NCBI GenBank assembly: GCA_040380755.1
Contig: JBEIIL010000177.1
Coordinates: 1-5,740 of the forward strand
DNA: 5,740 nucleotides
Source of the DNA: Alsobacter sp040380755
Lineage (GTDB): Bacteria; Pseudomonadota; Alphaproteobacteria; Rhizobiales; Beijerinckiaceae
Direction of reading: 5' to 3'
The notes under the pieces are model-generated. The model saw only the letters and a list, made by a program, of their open reading frames with translations. It was not told where the DNA came from and searched no databases. Position numbers and translations under genes: made by a program. Below are positions 1 to 5,740 of the stretch, one piece after another. Positions within the stretch are counted from its first letter, which is position 1; the number at the start of each line of letters is the position of its first letter.

Positions 1-842
1 CCGGCGACCCCCGCCACGAAATACAGGACGAGAAGCGGACCGGCGCTGCCGGGCGCGCCAAGCCGTTCCGCGACGAAGAAGAGAAACAGGGTCGCGGGCA
101 GGCCGTTGGCAAGGCCGGTGATCAGGAAGGCAGCGATGAGGCGACGGAATGGCCGGTTTGCCAGCAGGTGGCCAATCCCGTCGCGCAGCCGCAGCCGATG
201 GCGGCTGCGGTCGGCCGGCTCAGGCACGGTCGCCAGGGTTGTGACCACGGCAAGTGGCAGGCCGATGGCGACGATCATGCCGAACGCGGCCAGCACGGCC
301 GCCTCGCCGGGACGTCCCAGCGCCGGTAGGAGTGCTGGAAGCGCCAGGGCGAACAGCGTGCCGACGACCGTGAGGGCCTCGCGGAATGCGGTCACGCGGT
401 TGCGACCCGTATAGGACCGCGACAGCTCGGCACCCCAGGCGGCGTAGGGGATCTGCCCGGCGGTCCAGGCAACGGACAGGACTGCTGCCCAGAGCCCCAG
501 ATAGGCGAGGCCGGCACCCGGCGGTGGCACGAACACGTGCCAGGCCGAGAGTGCAATCAGGGGAACACTGGCACCGAGCCAGAGCCGCCGGCGGCCAAAG
601 CCAGGTCGCCAGCGGTCCGCCAGCACCCCGACCAGCGGATCGGCGGCGGCATCGAGCAGGCGCACGAGCATCAGGACCTGGCCGACGGCCGCGATAGGGA
701 GCGCCAGCGCCGAGGCATAGTACGACGGCACCAGCACATAGAAGGGCAGCGACAGCACGGCGAAGGGCAGCGCCGGCAAGGCATAGGCGACCAGCCGGGC
801 AGCCGACGGCTCGGGTGTCGCCCCGGCTGCTGGCTCGGTCAT
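1..842 (-). CDS. GPH/MFS_2-family transporter, 3' end cut off by the window
   Basis: Inner-membrane secondary transporter of the major facilitator superfamily, glycoside-pentoside-hexuronide:cation symporter (MFS_2) branch. The frame is open from ATG 842 to the left edge, giving 280 complete codons, about two thirds of the usual 430-470 residues. Hydrophobic stretches suggest helices near residues 18-40, 43-66, 86-105, 110-130, 150-173, 181-205 and 233-257, with an eighth starting near 268. Family marks are DAAADPLVGVLADR (64-77), the basic loop GFGRRR (81-86) and TGRNRVTAFRE (145-155), which match the DP-x-G-x-x-x-D-R and R-x-R-V regions of GPH carriers. The ATG overlaps the methyltransferase stop as ATGA. 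Its own ribosome site (AAGGG, 3 bases before ATG) is too close to be good, so translational coupling is likely. The substrate cannot be read from the sequence. Family names suggest sugars, but the lipid-enzyme context and the lysolipid carrier MFSD2A in the same superfamily branch make a lipid-related cargo possible. Confidence 0.9.
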   Translation of the reverse strand, partial: MTEPAAGATPEPSAARLVAYALPALPFAVLSLPFYVLVPSYYASALALPIAAVGQVLMLVRLLDAAADPLVGVLADRWRPGFGRRRLWLGASVPLIALSAWHVFVPPPGAGLAYLGLWAAVLSVAWTAGQIPYAAWGAELSRSYTGRNRVTAFREALTVVGTLFALALPALLPALGRPGEAAVLAAFGMIVAIGLPLAVVTTLATVPEPADRSRHRLRLRDGIGHLLANRPFRRLIAAFLITGLANGLPATLFLFFVAERLGAPGSAGPLLVLYFVAGVA

Positions 843-2170
843 GCGCCCTTCGCGTAGACGAGCTGTCTGACGTCGATGTTGCCCGACCGGAACCCGGCCT
901 CGCAGTAGGACAGGTAATACTCCCAGGTGCGGCGGAAACGCTCGTCGAAGCCCATCGGCACGAGATTGGGCCATGCAGCACGGAAGCGCTCGCGCCAGAC
1001 GACCAGGGTGGCCGCATAATCGAGCCCGAATTCACGCTCGTCGCGCAGCGAAAGCCCGGCCGCCTCGCCCAGCCGCCGCATAATGCCTGGGGAGGGCAGC
1101 ATGCCGCCGGGGAAAATGTAGCGACGGATGAAGTCGACCTCGCGCTTGTAGGCCTCGAACATGCTGTCTTGGATGGTGATCACCTGCAGGCCGGCGACGC
1201 CGCCGTCGCACAGACGGCGGGAGAGCTGGTCGAAATAGACCGGCCAGTACTGCTCGCCGACCGCCTCGAACATCTCGATGGAAGCGATCCGATCATAGGT
1301 GCCAATCTCGTCGCGATAGTCCTGCAGCCGGATGTCGACCTTCTCGGCGAGGCCCTGCTCGAAGATCCGCTTGCGGGCATAGTCAAACTGCTCACGGGAG
1401 ATGGTGAGGCCCGTGACCTTGCAGCCGACCGTCTTGGCTGCGAACTCTGCGAACCCGCCCCAGCCGCAGCCGATTTCCAGAACGTGATGCTCGGGACCGA
1501 TCCGGGTCTGCTCGGCCAGCACGCTGTACTTGCGAAGCTGACCGGCTACGAGGTCACGGCCGTTCTCACCGTCGGTAAACAGCGCCGACGAGTAGGTCAT
1601 CGTGTCGTCGAGCCAGGATTCATAGAAGCGATTGCCCAAATCGTAGTGGGCATGAATGTTGCGCCGCGATCCACGCTTGGTGTTGCGGTTCATCCAGTGG
1701 CGGAACTGCTGCCACATCCGCACCAGCGGCCTGTCCTCCAGGAGGCGGGAGATCAGCGTGTGGTTGGCACAAAACAGCTCGAGGAAGCGGGTCAGGTCAG
1801 GTGTTTCCCATTCGCCCCGCAGATAGGCCTCGGCGAAGCCAATCTCGCCCCCTTCGGCCAGGCGGCGGGCAAAGCCGAAATCCCGCGCGCTGATCTCGGC
1901 CCTTGGTCCTGGATGCGAGCCTTCAAACAGGTAGACGCGGTCATCTGGAAGCCGAACCGTCAGGCTCCCGTACTCGATCAACACCGCAAAGCGAAACGCT
2001 TGGCGGGTAGCGAAAGGCAGATCGCGCGTCAGGGCGTCGAAGGAGGCAGGCGTTACGCGGATCCGCTCGGCGGGCGGCGGGCTCGATCTATCGATCACTG
2101 CGGACATGTCTGAATGATTCTCTGGAACACCGAGTTCGGGGGAGGCTGGCTCTCGCGTCATGGAAGTCAT
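839..2170 (-). CDS. Cyclopropane-fatty-acid-synthase-family SAM methyltransferase
   Basis: Predicted soluble or membrane-peripheral enzyme of 443 residues that moves a one-carbon unit from S-adenosylmethionine onto the double bond of phospholipid acyl chains. After a polar N-terminal tail (about 1-35) comes a small N-terminal domain (about 36-150), then HYDLGN (175-180) and the class I methyltransferase fold with the SAM loop VLEIGCGWGGFAE (230-242). Further family marks are MFEAVG (300-305), YIFPGG (351-356) and the C-terminal SYCEAGF (421-427), whose Cys423 matches Cys354 of E. coli Cfa. Oddly, the position of the bicarbonate-binding Cys139 of E. coli is Ser195 (TYSSALF), and the HTIG histidine is replaced within LQVITI (328-333), while the Glu is kept (Glu302). 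This is typical of a Cfa-like subgroup and leaves the exact product open: cyclopropane or methylated chain. The ATG at 2170 is chosen because it forms ATGA with the upstream stop and has GGAG 9 bases ahead. ATGs at 2161 and 2107 are alternatives. Confidence 0.93.
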   Translation of the reverse strand: MTSMTREPASPELGVPENHSDMSAVIDRSSPPPAERIRVTPASFDALTRDLPFATRQAFRFAVLIEYGSLTVRLPDDRVYLFEGSHPGPRAEISARDFGFARRLAEGGEIGFAEAYLRGEWETPDLTRFLELFCANHTLISRLLEDRPLVRMWQQFRHWMNRNTKRGSRRNIHAHYDLGNRFYESWLDDTMTYSSALFTDGENGRDLVAGQLRKYSVLAEQTRIGPEHHVLEIGCGWGGFAEFAAKTVGCKVTGLTISREQFDYARKRIFEQGLAEKVDIRLQDYRDEIGTYDRIASIEMFEAVGEQYWPVYFDQLSRRLCDGGVAGLQVITIQDSMFEAYKREVDFIRRYIFPGGMLPSPGIMRRLGEAAGLSLRDEREFGLDYAATLVVWRERFRAAWPNLVPMGFDERFRRTWEYYLSYCEAGFRSGNIDVRQLVYAKGA

Positions 2171-3009
2171 GGTCCCGTACTCCGGGCCGTGGTCCGTTGA
2201 CCGGTGGCCGTGACGGGATCGCCATAACTCGCAGGAGGCGGGGGTGCCGGGCGTGGAACGAGACGCATGCCCTTGATCCACAGGCGCAAGGCTTCCCAGT
2301 GGATCCCCACCACCACCTTGAGCGTGAGCAGCGGGTAGCGACGCAATGCTGCCAGAAGCGTCGCGGTCGTCAAGTTTTCCCGCCGACCATGGAAGGTTGC
2401 GGCGAGCAGCGGCCCGTCCGAATCACACTCCAGAATGCGGACCGCCACATCATCGGTGGGAGGGCGAAGACGGAACCGGTAGGTCATGGCCAGCCCATTG
2501 AACGGCGAAACATAGAACTGCTTGACGCGCTCCTGCCGCAGCCCGGCCGGCCCGAATTCGCCCTGCGCGACCGGCGCCACATAGGTGTGATGCTCGCCGA
2601 ACGTGTTGCGCACCTCGTAAATGGCCGCAACAAGCTCGCCCGACACCGCATAGGCAAAATAGACCGAGAGCGGGTTGAAGACATGGCCGAGGATCCGCGG
2701 GTAGCACAGAAGCAGGACCCGGCCGCCAGTGAGGTCGATCCCGGTCGGCTCGAGAAGCCGGTCGACATGGCGGCGCAGCGACGATCCGTCGCGTGCGCCG
2801 TGATCGGACTCACGGAAGGAGACGAGGTTGAACCGGTTGACTGCAAACAGGCGCGACACCCGGTCTGCCTCGTCGAGCCGGTCGAGATCAAGGAGCAGCG
2901 AGAACACCTCGTAGCTGAAGCGGTGCTCGACCGGTTTCATGCGCGCGTGCATCACCGGACCGATCATCAGCGAGGCGGCCGCAGGGGGCGGAAGAAATGT
3001 AGGGCTCAC
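2167..3009 (-). CDS. DUF1365 family protein
   Basis: Full-length member (280 residues) of the DUF1365 family, which has no established biochemical activity but is very often encoded between a COG2907 flavoprotein and a Cfa-like methyltransferase. Visible family blocks, in order, are VMHARMKPVEHRF (19-31) followed by YEVFSLLLDLD (33-43), CYPRILGHVFNPLSVYFAY (102-120), YEVRNTFGEHHTYV (131-144), KQFYVSPFNG (163-172), HGRRENLTTATL (207-218) and an amphipathic or hydrophobic end block GIHWEALRLWIKG (235-247). No signal peptide is apparent. The last 25 residues are proline-, threonine- and arginine-rich and probably disordered. Conserved His, Asn, Asp and Arg residues look enzyme-like or ligand-binding, but this is inference. 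The start is GTG at 3009, which overlaps the upstream stop as GTGA and has GAGG 7 bases ahead; the first clearly conserved residues begin near Met15 (ATG 2967), so a shorter start is possible. It likely works with its neighbours on membrane acyl chains. Confidence 0.93.
   Translation of the reverse strand: MSPTFLPPPAAASLMIGPVMHARMKPVEHRFSYEVFSLLLDLDRLDEADRVSRLFAVNRFNLVSFRESDHGARDGSSLRRHVDRLLEPTGIDLTGGRVLLLCYPRILGHVFNPLSVYFAYAVSGELVAAIYEVRNTFGEHHTYVAPVAQGEFGPAGLRQERVKQFYVSPFNGLAMTYRFRLRPPTDDVAVRILECDSDGPLLAATFHGRRENLTTATLLAALRRYPLLTLKVVVGIHWEALRLWIKGMRLVPRPAPPPPASYGDPVTATGQRTTARSTGP
2180..2183 (-). promoter_or_regulatory. Shine-Dalgarno site of the methyltransferase gene
   Basis: GGAG on the minus strand lies 9 bases before the ATG at 2170, inside the last codons of the DUF1365 gene. 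It decides the start in favour of 2170 over an in-frame ATG far upstream at 2281, which would overlap the previous gene by more than 100 bases, and over the ATGs at 2161 and 2107. Confidence 0.6.
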
Positions 3010-4304
3010 TCCGCGGCCTCGCGCACGCGCTCGGAGGTTCGCCAGGGCAGGCTGGCGCCAAGCGCCTCGGCGACGGCAAGTCCCGAATCGAGGCCGTCCT
3101 CATGAAAGCCATGCCGTGTCCAGGCACCGCAAAACCAGGAGTTGCGGCGCCCCTGGATCTCGTGCAGCCGACGTTGGGCCACAAGCGCGCCCCGATCGTA
3201 TTGCGGGTGCGCATAGGTGAAGCGACCGAATGTCAGGGCTGGCTCCGGCGGGCGGGGCGGATTGAGGGTGACGAAGACCGGCCTGGTCGCGTCGATCCCC
3301 TGCAGGGCATTCATCCAGTAGGTGACGCACAGGTCGGCGTGGGGGTTGTCCTCCTGCATCACGTTCCAGGCCGCCCAGGCGCGCGCGCGGCGTGGCATCA
3401 GGTATGGGTCGCGATGCAGGTAGACAGCGTTGTCGCGATAGACGACGCCGCCCAGGATCGCCTGCTCATCCGTGTCGGCATCGGCCAGCATGGCCAGCGT
3501 CTGGTCCGAATGCGCGGCGAAGACGACATGATCGAAGCGGTCGGTCGCACCGGTTGCGTCCGTGATCTCCACGCCGGAAGCGCCCCGGCGCACCGCAACA
3601 ACCGGCGCCCCGGTCCGCAATGAGGCCGCAAACGGCTTCACCAGCGCGGTGACGTATTCACGGCTGCCGCCGGTCACGGTCCGCCAGACGGGACGATTCC
3701 AGGTCAGGAGATGGTGGTTCTCGAAGAAGGCGACGAAGCTCTCTGCCGGAAAGGACAGCATGGCAGCCGGCGACATCGACCAGATGGCGGCCCCCATGGG
3801 CAGCAGATAGTCGGTCCTGAATTTCTGCGAGTAGCGTCCCCGCTCAAGATAGGCGCCAATCGACAGACCGTCGAGCGCGTTTGAGCGGCGGTCGATGATC
3901 GCCTGCCGGTTAAACCGTACCACTTCGAGAAGCATGCGCAGATAAGCCGGAGAGATGGCGTTGCGGCGCTGCGCGAACAGGCCATCGACAACCTTGCTGG
4001 TCCTGCCGCTCCACTCGAACTGCCCGCCGCGTGCCGACACCGCAAAGCTCATGTCGGACGCCTGGGTGGCGACCTTCAGATGGGCGAACAGCGCGGTGAG
4101 GTTGGGATAGTTCGACTCGTTGTAGACGATGAACCCGGTGTCCACAGCAATGCTGGTGCCGTCGTAGTCGATGTCGACCGTCGCCGAATGGCCGCCGGCA
4201 CGGGCTTCACGCTCATACACAACCACGTCGTTTCGTGTGCTCGTAGCCAGCGCATAAGCGACAGCGTTGCCGGCAATGCCCGCTCCGATAATGGCGATAC
4301 GCAT
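3006..4304 (-). CDS. FAD/NAD(P)-binding oxidoreductase, amine-oxidase-like (COG2907)
   Basis: Complete 432-residue flavoprotein of the NAD(P)-binding Rossmann / flavin amine oxidase type. The N-terminal dinucleotide fold is clear: GAGIAG (7-12), an acidic residue at the end of the second strand (Glu31, in VVVYER) that would hold the ribose, and GGHS (37-40). VDTGFIVYNESNYPNL (54-69) and the C-terminal FAD-contacting block CGAWTRHGFHEDGLDSG (392-408) are the hallmark segments of the COG2907 group. It probably uses FAD and is cytoplasmic or membrane-peripheral; there is no signal peptide. Relatives next to Cfa-like genes are annotated as cyclopropane/cyclopropene fatty-acid or flavin amine oxidase proteins, and an acyl-chain oxidase or desaturase role acting on the methyltransferase product is the best guess, not shown by the sequence. 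ATG 4304 directly begins the Rossmann strand, so the start is secure although only a weak purine run precedes it. It follows the photolyase stop by 13 bases and overlaps the DUF1365 start by 4. Confidence 0.92.
   Translation of the reverse strand: MRIAIIGAGIAGNAVAYALATSTRNDVVVYEREARAGGHSATVDIDYDGTSIAVDTGFIVYNESNYPNLTALFAHLKVATQASDMSFAVSARGGQFEWSGRTSKVVDGLFAQRRNAISPAYLRMLLEVVRFNRQAIIDRRSNALDGLSIGAYLERGRYSQKFRTDYLLPMGAAIWSMSPAAMLSFPAESFVAFFENHHLLTWNRPVWRTVTGGSREYVTALVKPFAASLRTGAPVVAVRRGASGVEITDATGATDRFDHVVFAAHSDQTLAMLADADTDEQAILGGVVYRDNAVYLHRDPYLMPRRARAWAAWNVMQEDNPHADLCVTYWMNALQGIDATRPVFVTLNPPRPPEPALTFGRFTYAHPQYDRGALVAQRRLHEIQGRRNSWFCGAWTRHGFHEDGLDSGLAVAEALGASLPWRTSERVREAAE
3017..3020 (-). promoter_or_regulatory. 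Shine-Dalgarno site of the DUF1365 gene
   Basis: GAGG on the minus strand lies 7 bases before the GTG start at 3009, within the final codons of the oxidoreductase gene. It supports the GTG codon over the ATG at 2967, which has no comparable purine-rich site in front of it. Confidence 0.55.
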
Positions 4305-4317
4305 GGAGTCTCGTGTC

Positions 4318-5740
4318 TCACTGGTCCTGAGTGCTGACGTTTATACGACGGGAATCCGCATTCGGTTTCAGCGTGTCAAGTGCGGCCAGGGCGCGTGCTC
4401 TCGCAGCGGCGTGGTCGACGATCGGTCGGGGGTACGTTTCCCCGAGACCAACCCCCGCGGACCGCAGCTCGGCCGGGGTCGCCGTCCCCGGCCGGTGGAT
4501 CAGACTGGCGGGCAGGCGTGCGAGCTCCGGGACGTAGCAGCGGACATAGTCGCCCTTCGGGTCGTAGGTCTCGCCTTGCAGGACAGGGTTGAAGATCCGG
4601 TAGTAGGGCGCGGCATCGGCGCCTGAACCAGCCACCCATTGCCAGCTCGCCGGATTGCTGGCCGGGTCGGCATCCACGAGCGTGTCCCAGAACCAGTCCT
4701 CGCCGAGCCGCCAGTCTACGAGGAGGTGCTTGATGAGGAAGGACGCTACCACCATGCGGACCCTGTTGTGCATCCAGCCGGTGGTCCAGAGCTGGCGCAT
4801 TCCGGCATCGACCAGCGGATAGCCGGTGAGGCCGCGCTGCCAGGCGCGCAGGCCGGCCGGATCATCGCGCCAGGGAAACGCCTCGAAGCGGGGCTGGACG
4901 CTGCGCTGATGCAGGGCCGTGTGGTTGAAGAGCAGTGAATAGGAAAACTCGCGCCAGCCCAGCTCGGCGCGGAACTTGTCCGCATCGCCATCGGTCGCGG
5001 CGCTGACTCCCGACTGCATGGCGGTCCCGGTGGCATGCCAGAGCTGACGGGGCGAGATGTGGCCGAAGCGCAGGTAGGGCGAAAGAGCCGACGTCATGGG
5101 CCGGTCCGGCCGGTTGCGGCCTTCGCCATAGCCATCGAGACCCGTTTCCAGAAACGCCCGGCACTGCCTGTGAGCTGCGGCTTCGCCCGGTGCCCATGTG
5201 GCGCGCAGTCCGCCGGCCCAGTCCGGCCTGGTCGGTCGAAGGCCAAGGGCCGCAATGGGGACAGCACCGACGCTGGCAGCATCCGCAACCGTGGCGCCGC
5301 GCAGCGCGGCCGGACAGGGGAGGGGCGGCGACGGCTCGCCGGTGGCCCGGGCGGCCCGCCAGAACGGCGTGAACACCCGCAGCGGATCGCCCGTTCGGCC
5401 GCGCACCTCCCAAGGCTCGTGCAGCAGTGTCGCCTTGTGGCTGTGGGCTGCCCGTCCTTGTGACCGCCAGTGCGTCTTCAGGGCCGAATCAATGCTGACG
5501 CCACCTGCCTCGTAGCGACGCGACCAGTGCACACTGGCCGCGTCGAGCTGGTCGACCAACCGGATCATGGTCTCGCGCTGCGGTCCCGCAATGGTCAGGA
5601 GCGGCACGTCGTGGGCGGCGAGATCGGCCGCCAGCGTCTCCAGCGCGCCATGCAGCCACCAGCGTGACGCCGCCCCAATCGTGCGGGGTTCGGCTTTGAC
5701 ATCAAATACATAAACGGCAATGACCGCCGCGTTCCCGGCG
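4318..5740 (-). CDS. phrB: Class I deoxyribodipyrimidine (CPD) photolyase, 5' end cut off by the window
   Basis: Light-driven, FAD-dependent repair enzyme that splits cyclobutane pyrimidine dimers. The frame stays open to the right edge. The 473 visible residues start inside the antenna domain (AVIAVYVFD, then ASRWWLHGALE), so about 20-30 N-terminal residues are missing; a GTG at 5607 is internal and not the start. Numbering from the first whole codon (5739), VFTPF is at 122-126, the FAD-binding LSPYLRFGHISPRQLWHA at 219-236, the substrate-site ELGW at 259-262, TGYPLVDAGMRQLWTTGWMHN at 305-325 and DADPASNPASWQW at 356-368. The electron-transfer Trp triad is intact at Trp290, Trp343 and Trp366, with the same 53 and 23 residue spacings as Trp306/359/382 of E. 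coli. The flavin N5 partner Asn (Asn362) and both Asp residues (356, 358) are kept. This points to a working class I CPD enzyme and not a cryptochrome. The antenna pigment cannot be judged. It is the first gene visible of the operon. Confidence 0.97.
   Translation of the reverse strand, partial: AGNAAVIAVYVFDVKAEPRTIGAASRWWLHGALETLAADLAAHDVPLLTIAGPQRETMIRLVDQLDAASVHWSRRYEAGGVSIDSALKTHWRSQGRAAHSHKATLLHEPWEVRGRTGDPLRVFTPFWRAARATGEPSPPLPCPAALRGATVADAASVGAVPIAALGLRPTRPDWAGGLRATWAPGEAAAHRQCRAFLETGLDGYGEGRNRPDRPMTSALSPYLRFGHISPRQLWHATGTAMQSGVSAATDGDADKFRAELGWREFSYSLLFNHTALHQRSVQPRFEAFPWRDDPAGLRAWQRGLTGYPLVDAGMRQLWTTGWMHNRVRMVVASFLIKHLLVDWRLGEDWFWDTLVDADPASNPASWQWVAGSGADAAPYYRIFNPVLQGETYDPKGDYVRCYVPELARLPASLIHRPGTATPAELRSAGVGLGETYPRPIVDHAAARARALAALDTLKPNADSRRINVSTQDQ

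Noticed and set aside
220..1035. Minus-strand open frame of 271 codons across the MFS/methyltransferase junction.
   Set aside because: It lies out of frame with both genes. The transporter frame from ATG 842 has family motifs and hydrophobic helices, whereas this one is rich in Arg, Gly and Ala without them.
815..2113. Long plus-strand open frame (432 codons) opposite the methyltransferase gene.
   Set aside because: It is antisense to a clear Cfa-family gene with intact motifs. The translation is low in complexity and resembles no family, as expected from a GC-rich gene whose reverse frame lacks stops.
2197..3105. Plus-strand open frame (302 codons) opposite the DUF1365 gene.
   Set aside because: Antisense shadow of a full-length conserved gene, rich in Arg, Gln and Glu with no recognisable domain and no plausible place in the operon.
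4340..4379. TTGACA (4374-4379) and TATAAA (4340-4345) on the minus strand just before the oxidoreductase gene, looking like a promoter.
   Set aside because: The two boxes are 28 bases apart, far from the usual 16-18. Both lie inside photolyase codons, and a nearby GAAAC/CGTC pair does not convincingly match an ECF promoter either.
4862..5413. Minus-strand open frame of 183 codons inside the photolyase gene.
   Set aside because: It is a shifted frame of the same strand. The photolyase frame is continuous with every motif in order, so there is no frameshift to explain it.
5605..5607. GTG as the start codon of the photolyase.
   Set aside because: The same frame continues upstream to the window edge and encodes the conserved antenna-domain segment AVIAVYVFD and ASRWWLHGALE, so the GTG is an internal valine.

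Overview
This GC-rich window holds five protein genes, all on the minus strand and all running right to left as one tightly packed set. From right to left they are: a class I CPD photolyase (its N-terminus lies off the right edge), a FAD/NAD(P)-binding amine-oxidase-like oxidoreductase of the COG2907 type, a DUF1365 protein, a cyclopropane-fatty-acid-synthase-family SAM methyltransferase, and a GPH/MFS_2-type major facilitator transporter (its C-terminus lies off the left edge). Every base is inside a gene apart from a 13-base gap between the photolyase and the oxidoreductase. No stretch over 300 bases lacks a gene, and I see no RNA gene, mobile element, CRISPR array, terminator or sizeable repeat.

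The gene set suggests a proteobacterium, most likely an alphaproteobacterium. As I recall it, the same combination (photolyase, flavin amine-oxidase-like protein, DUF1365, Cfa-like methyltransferase, sugar:cation-symporter-like MFS protein) belongs to the conserved regulon of the ECF sigma factor RpoE and its zinc anti-sigma factor ChrR, which answers singlet oxygen in Rhodobacter sphaeroides and relatives. The sigma/anti-sigma genes are not in this window, and the operon promoter must lie beyond the right edge, so membership of that regulon is inference.

The junctions indicate co-expression. The three downstream junctions are 4-base overlaps (GTGA, ATGA, ATGA), and the first is 13 bases. A plausible joint role is a response to light and photo-oxidation. 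The photolyase repairs UV-made pyrimidine dimers. The other four genes look like a membrane-lipid module: a methyltransferase acting on unsaturated acyl chains of phospholipids, a flavoprotein that could oxidise or desaturate the product, a DUF1365 partner of unknown activity, and a transporter whose wider family includes lysophospholipid carriers. The methyltransferase appears to lack some residues that bind bicarbonate in true cyclopropane synthases. Its product may therefore be a methylated (for example furan-fatty-acid precursor) chain and not a cyclopropane ring.
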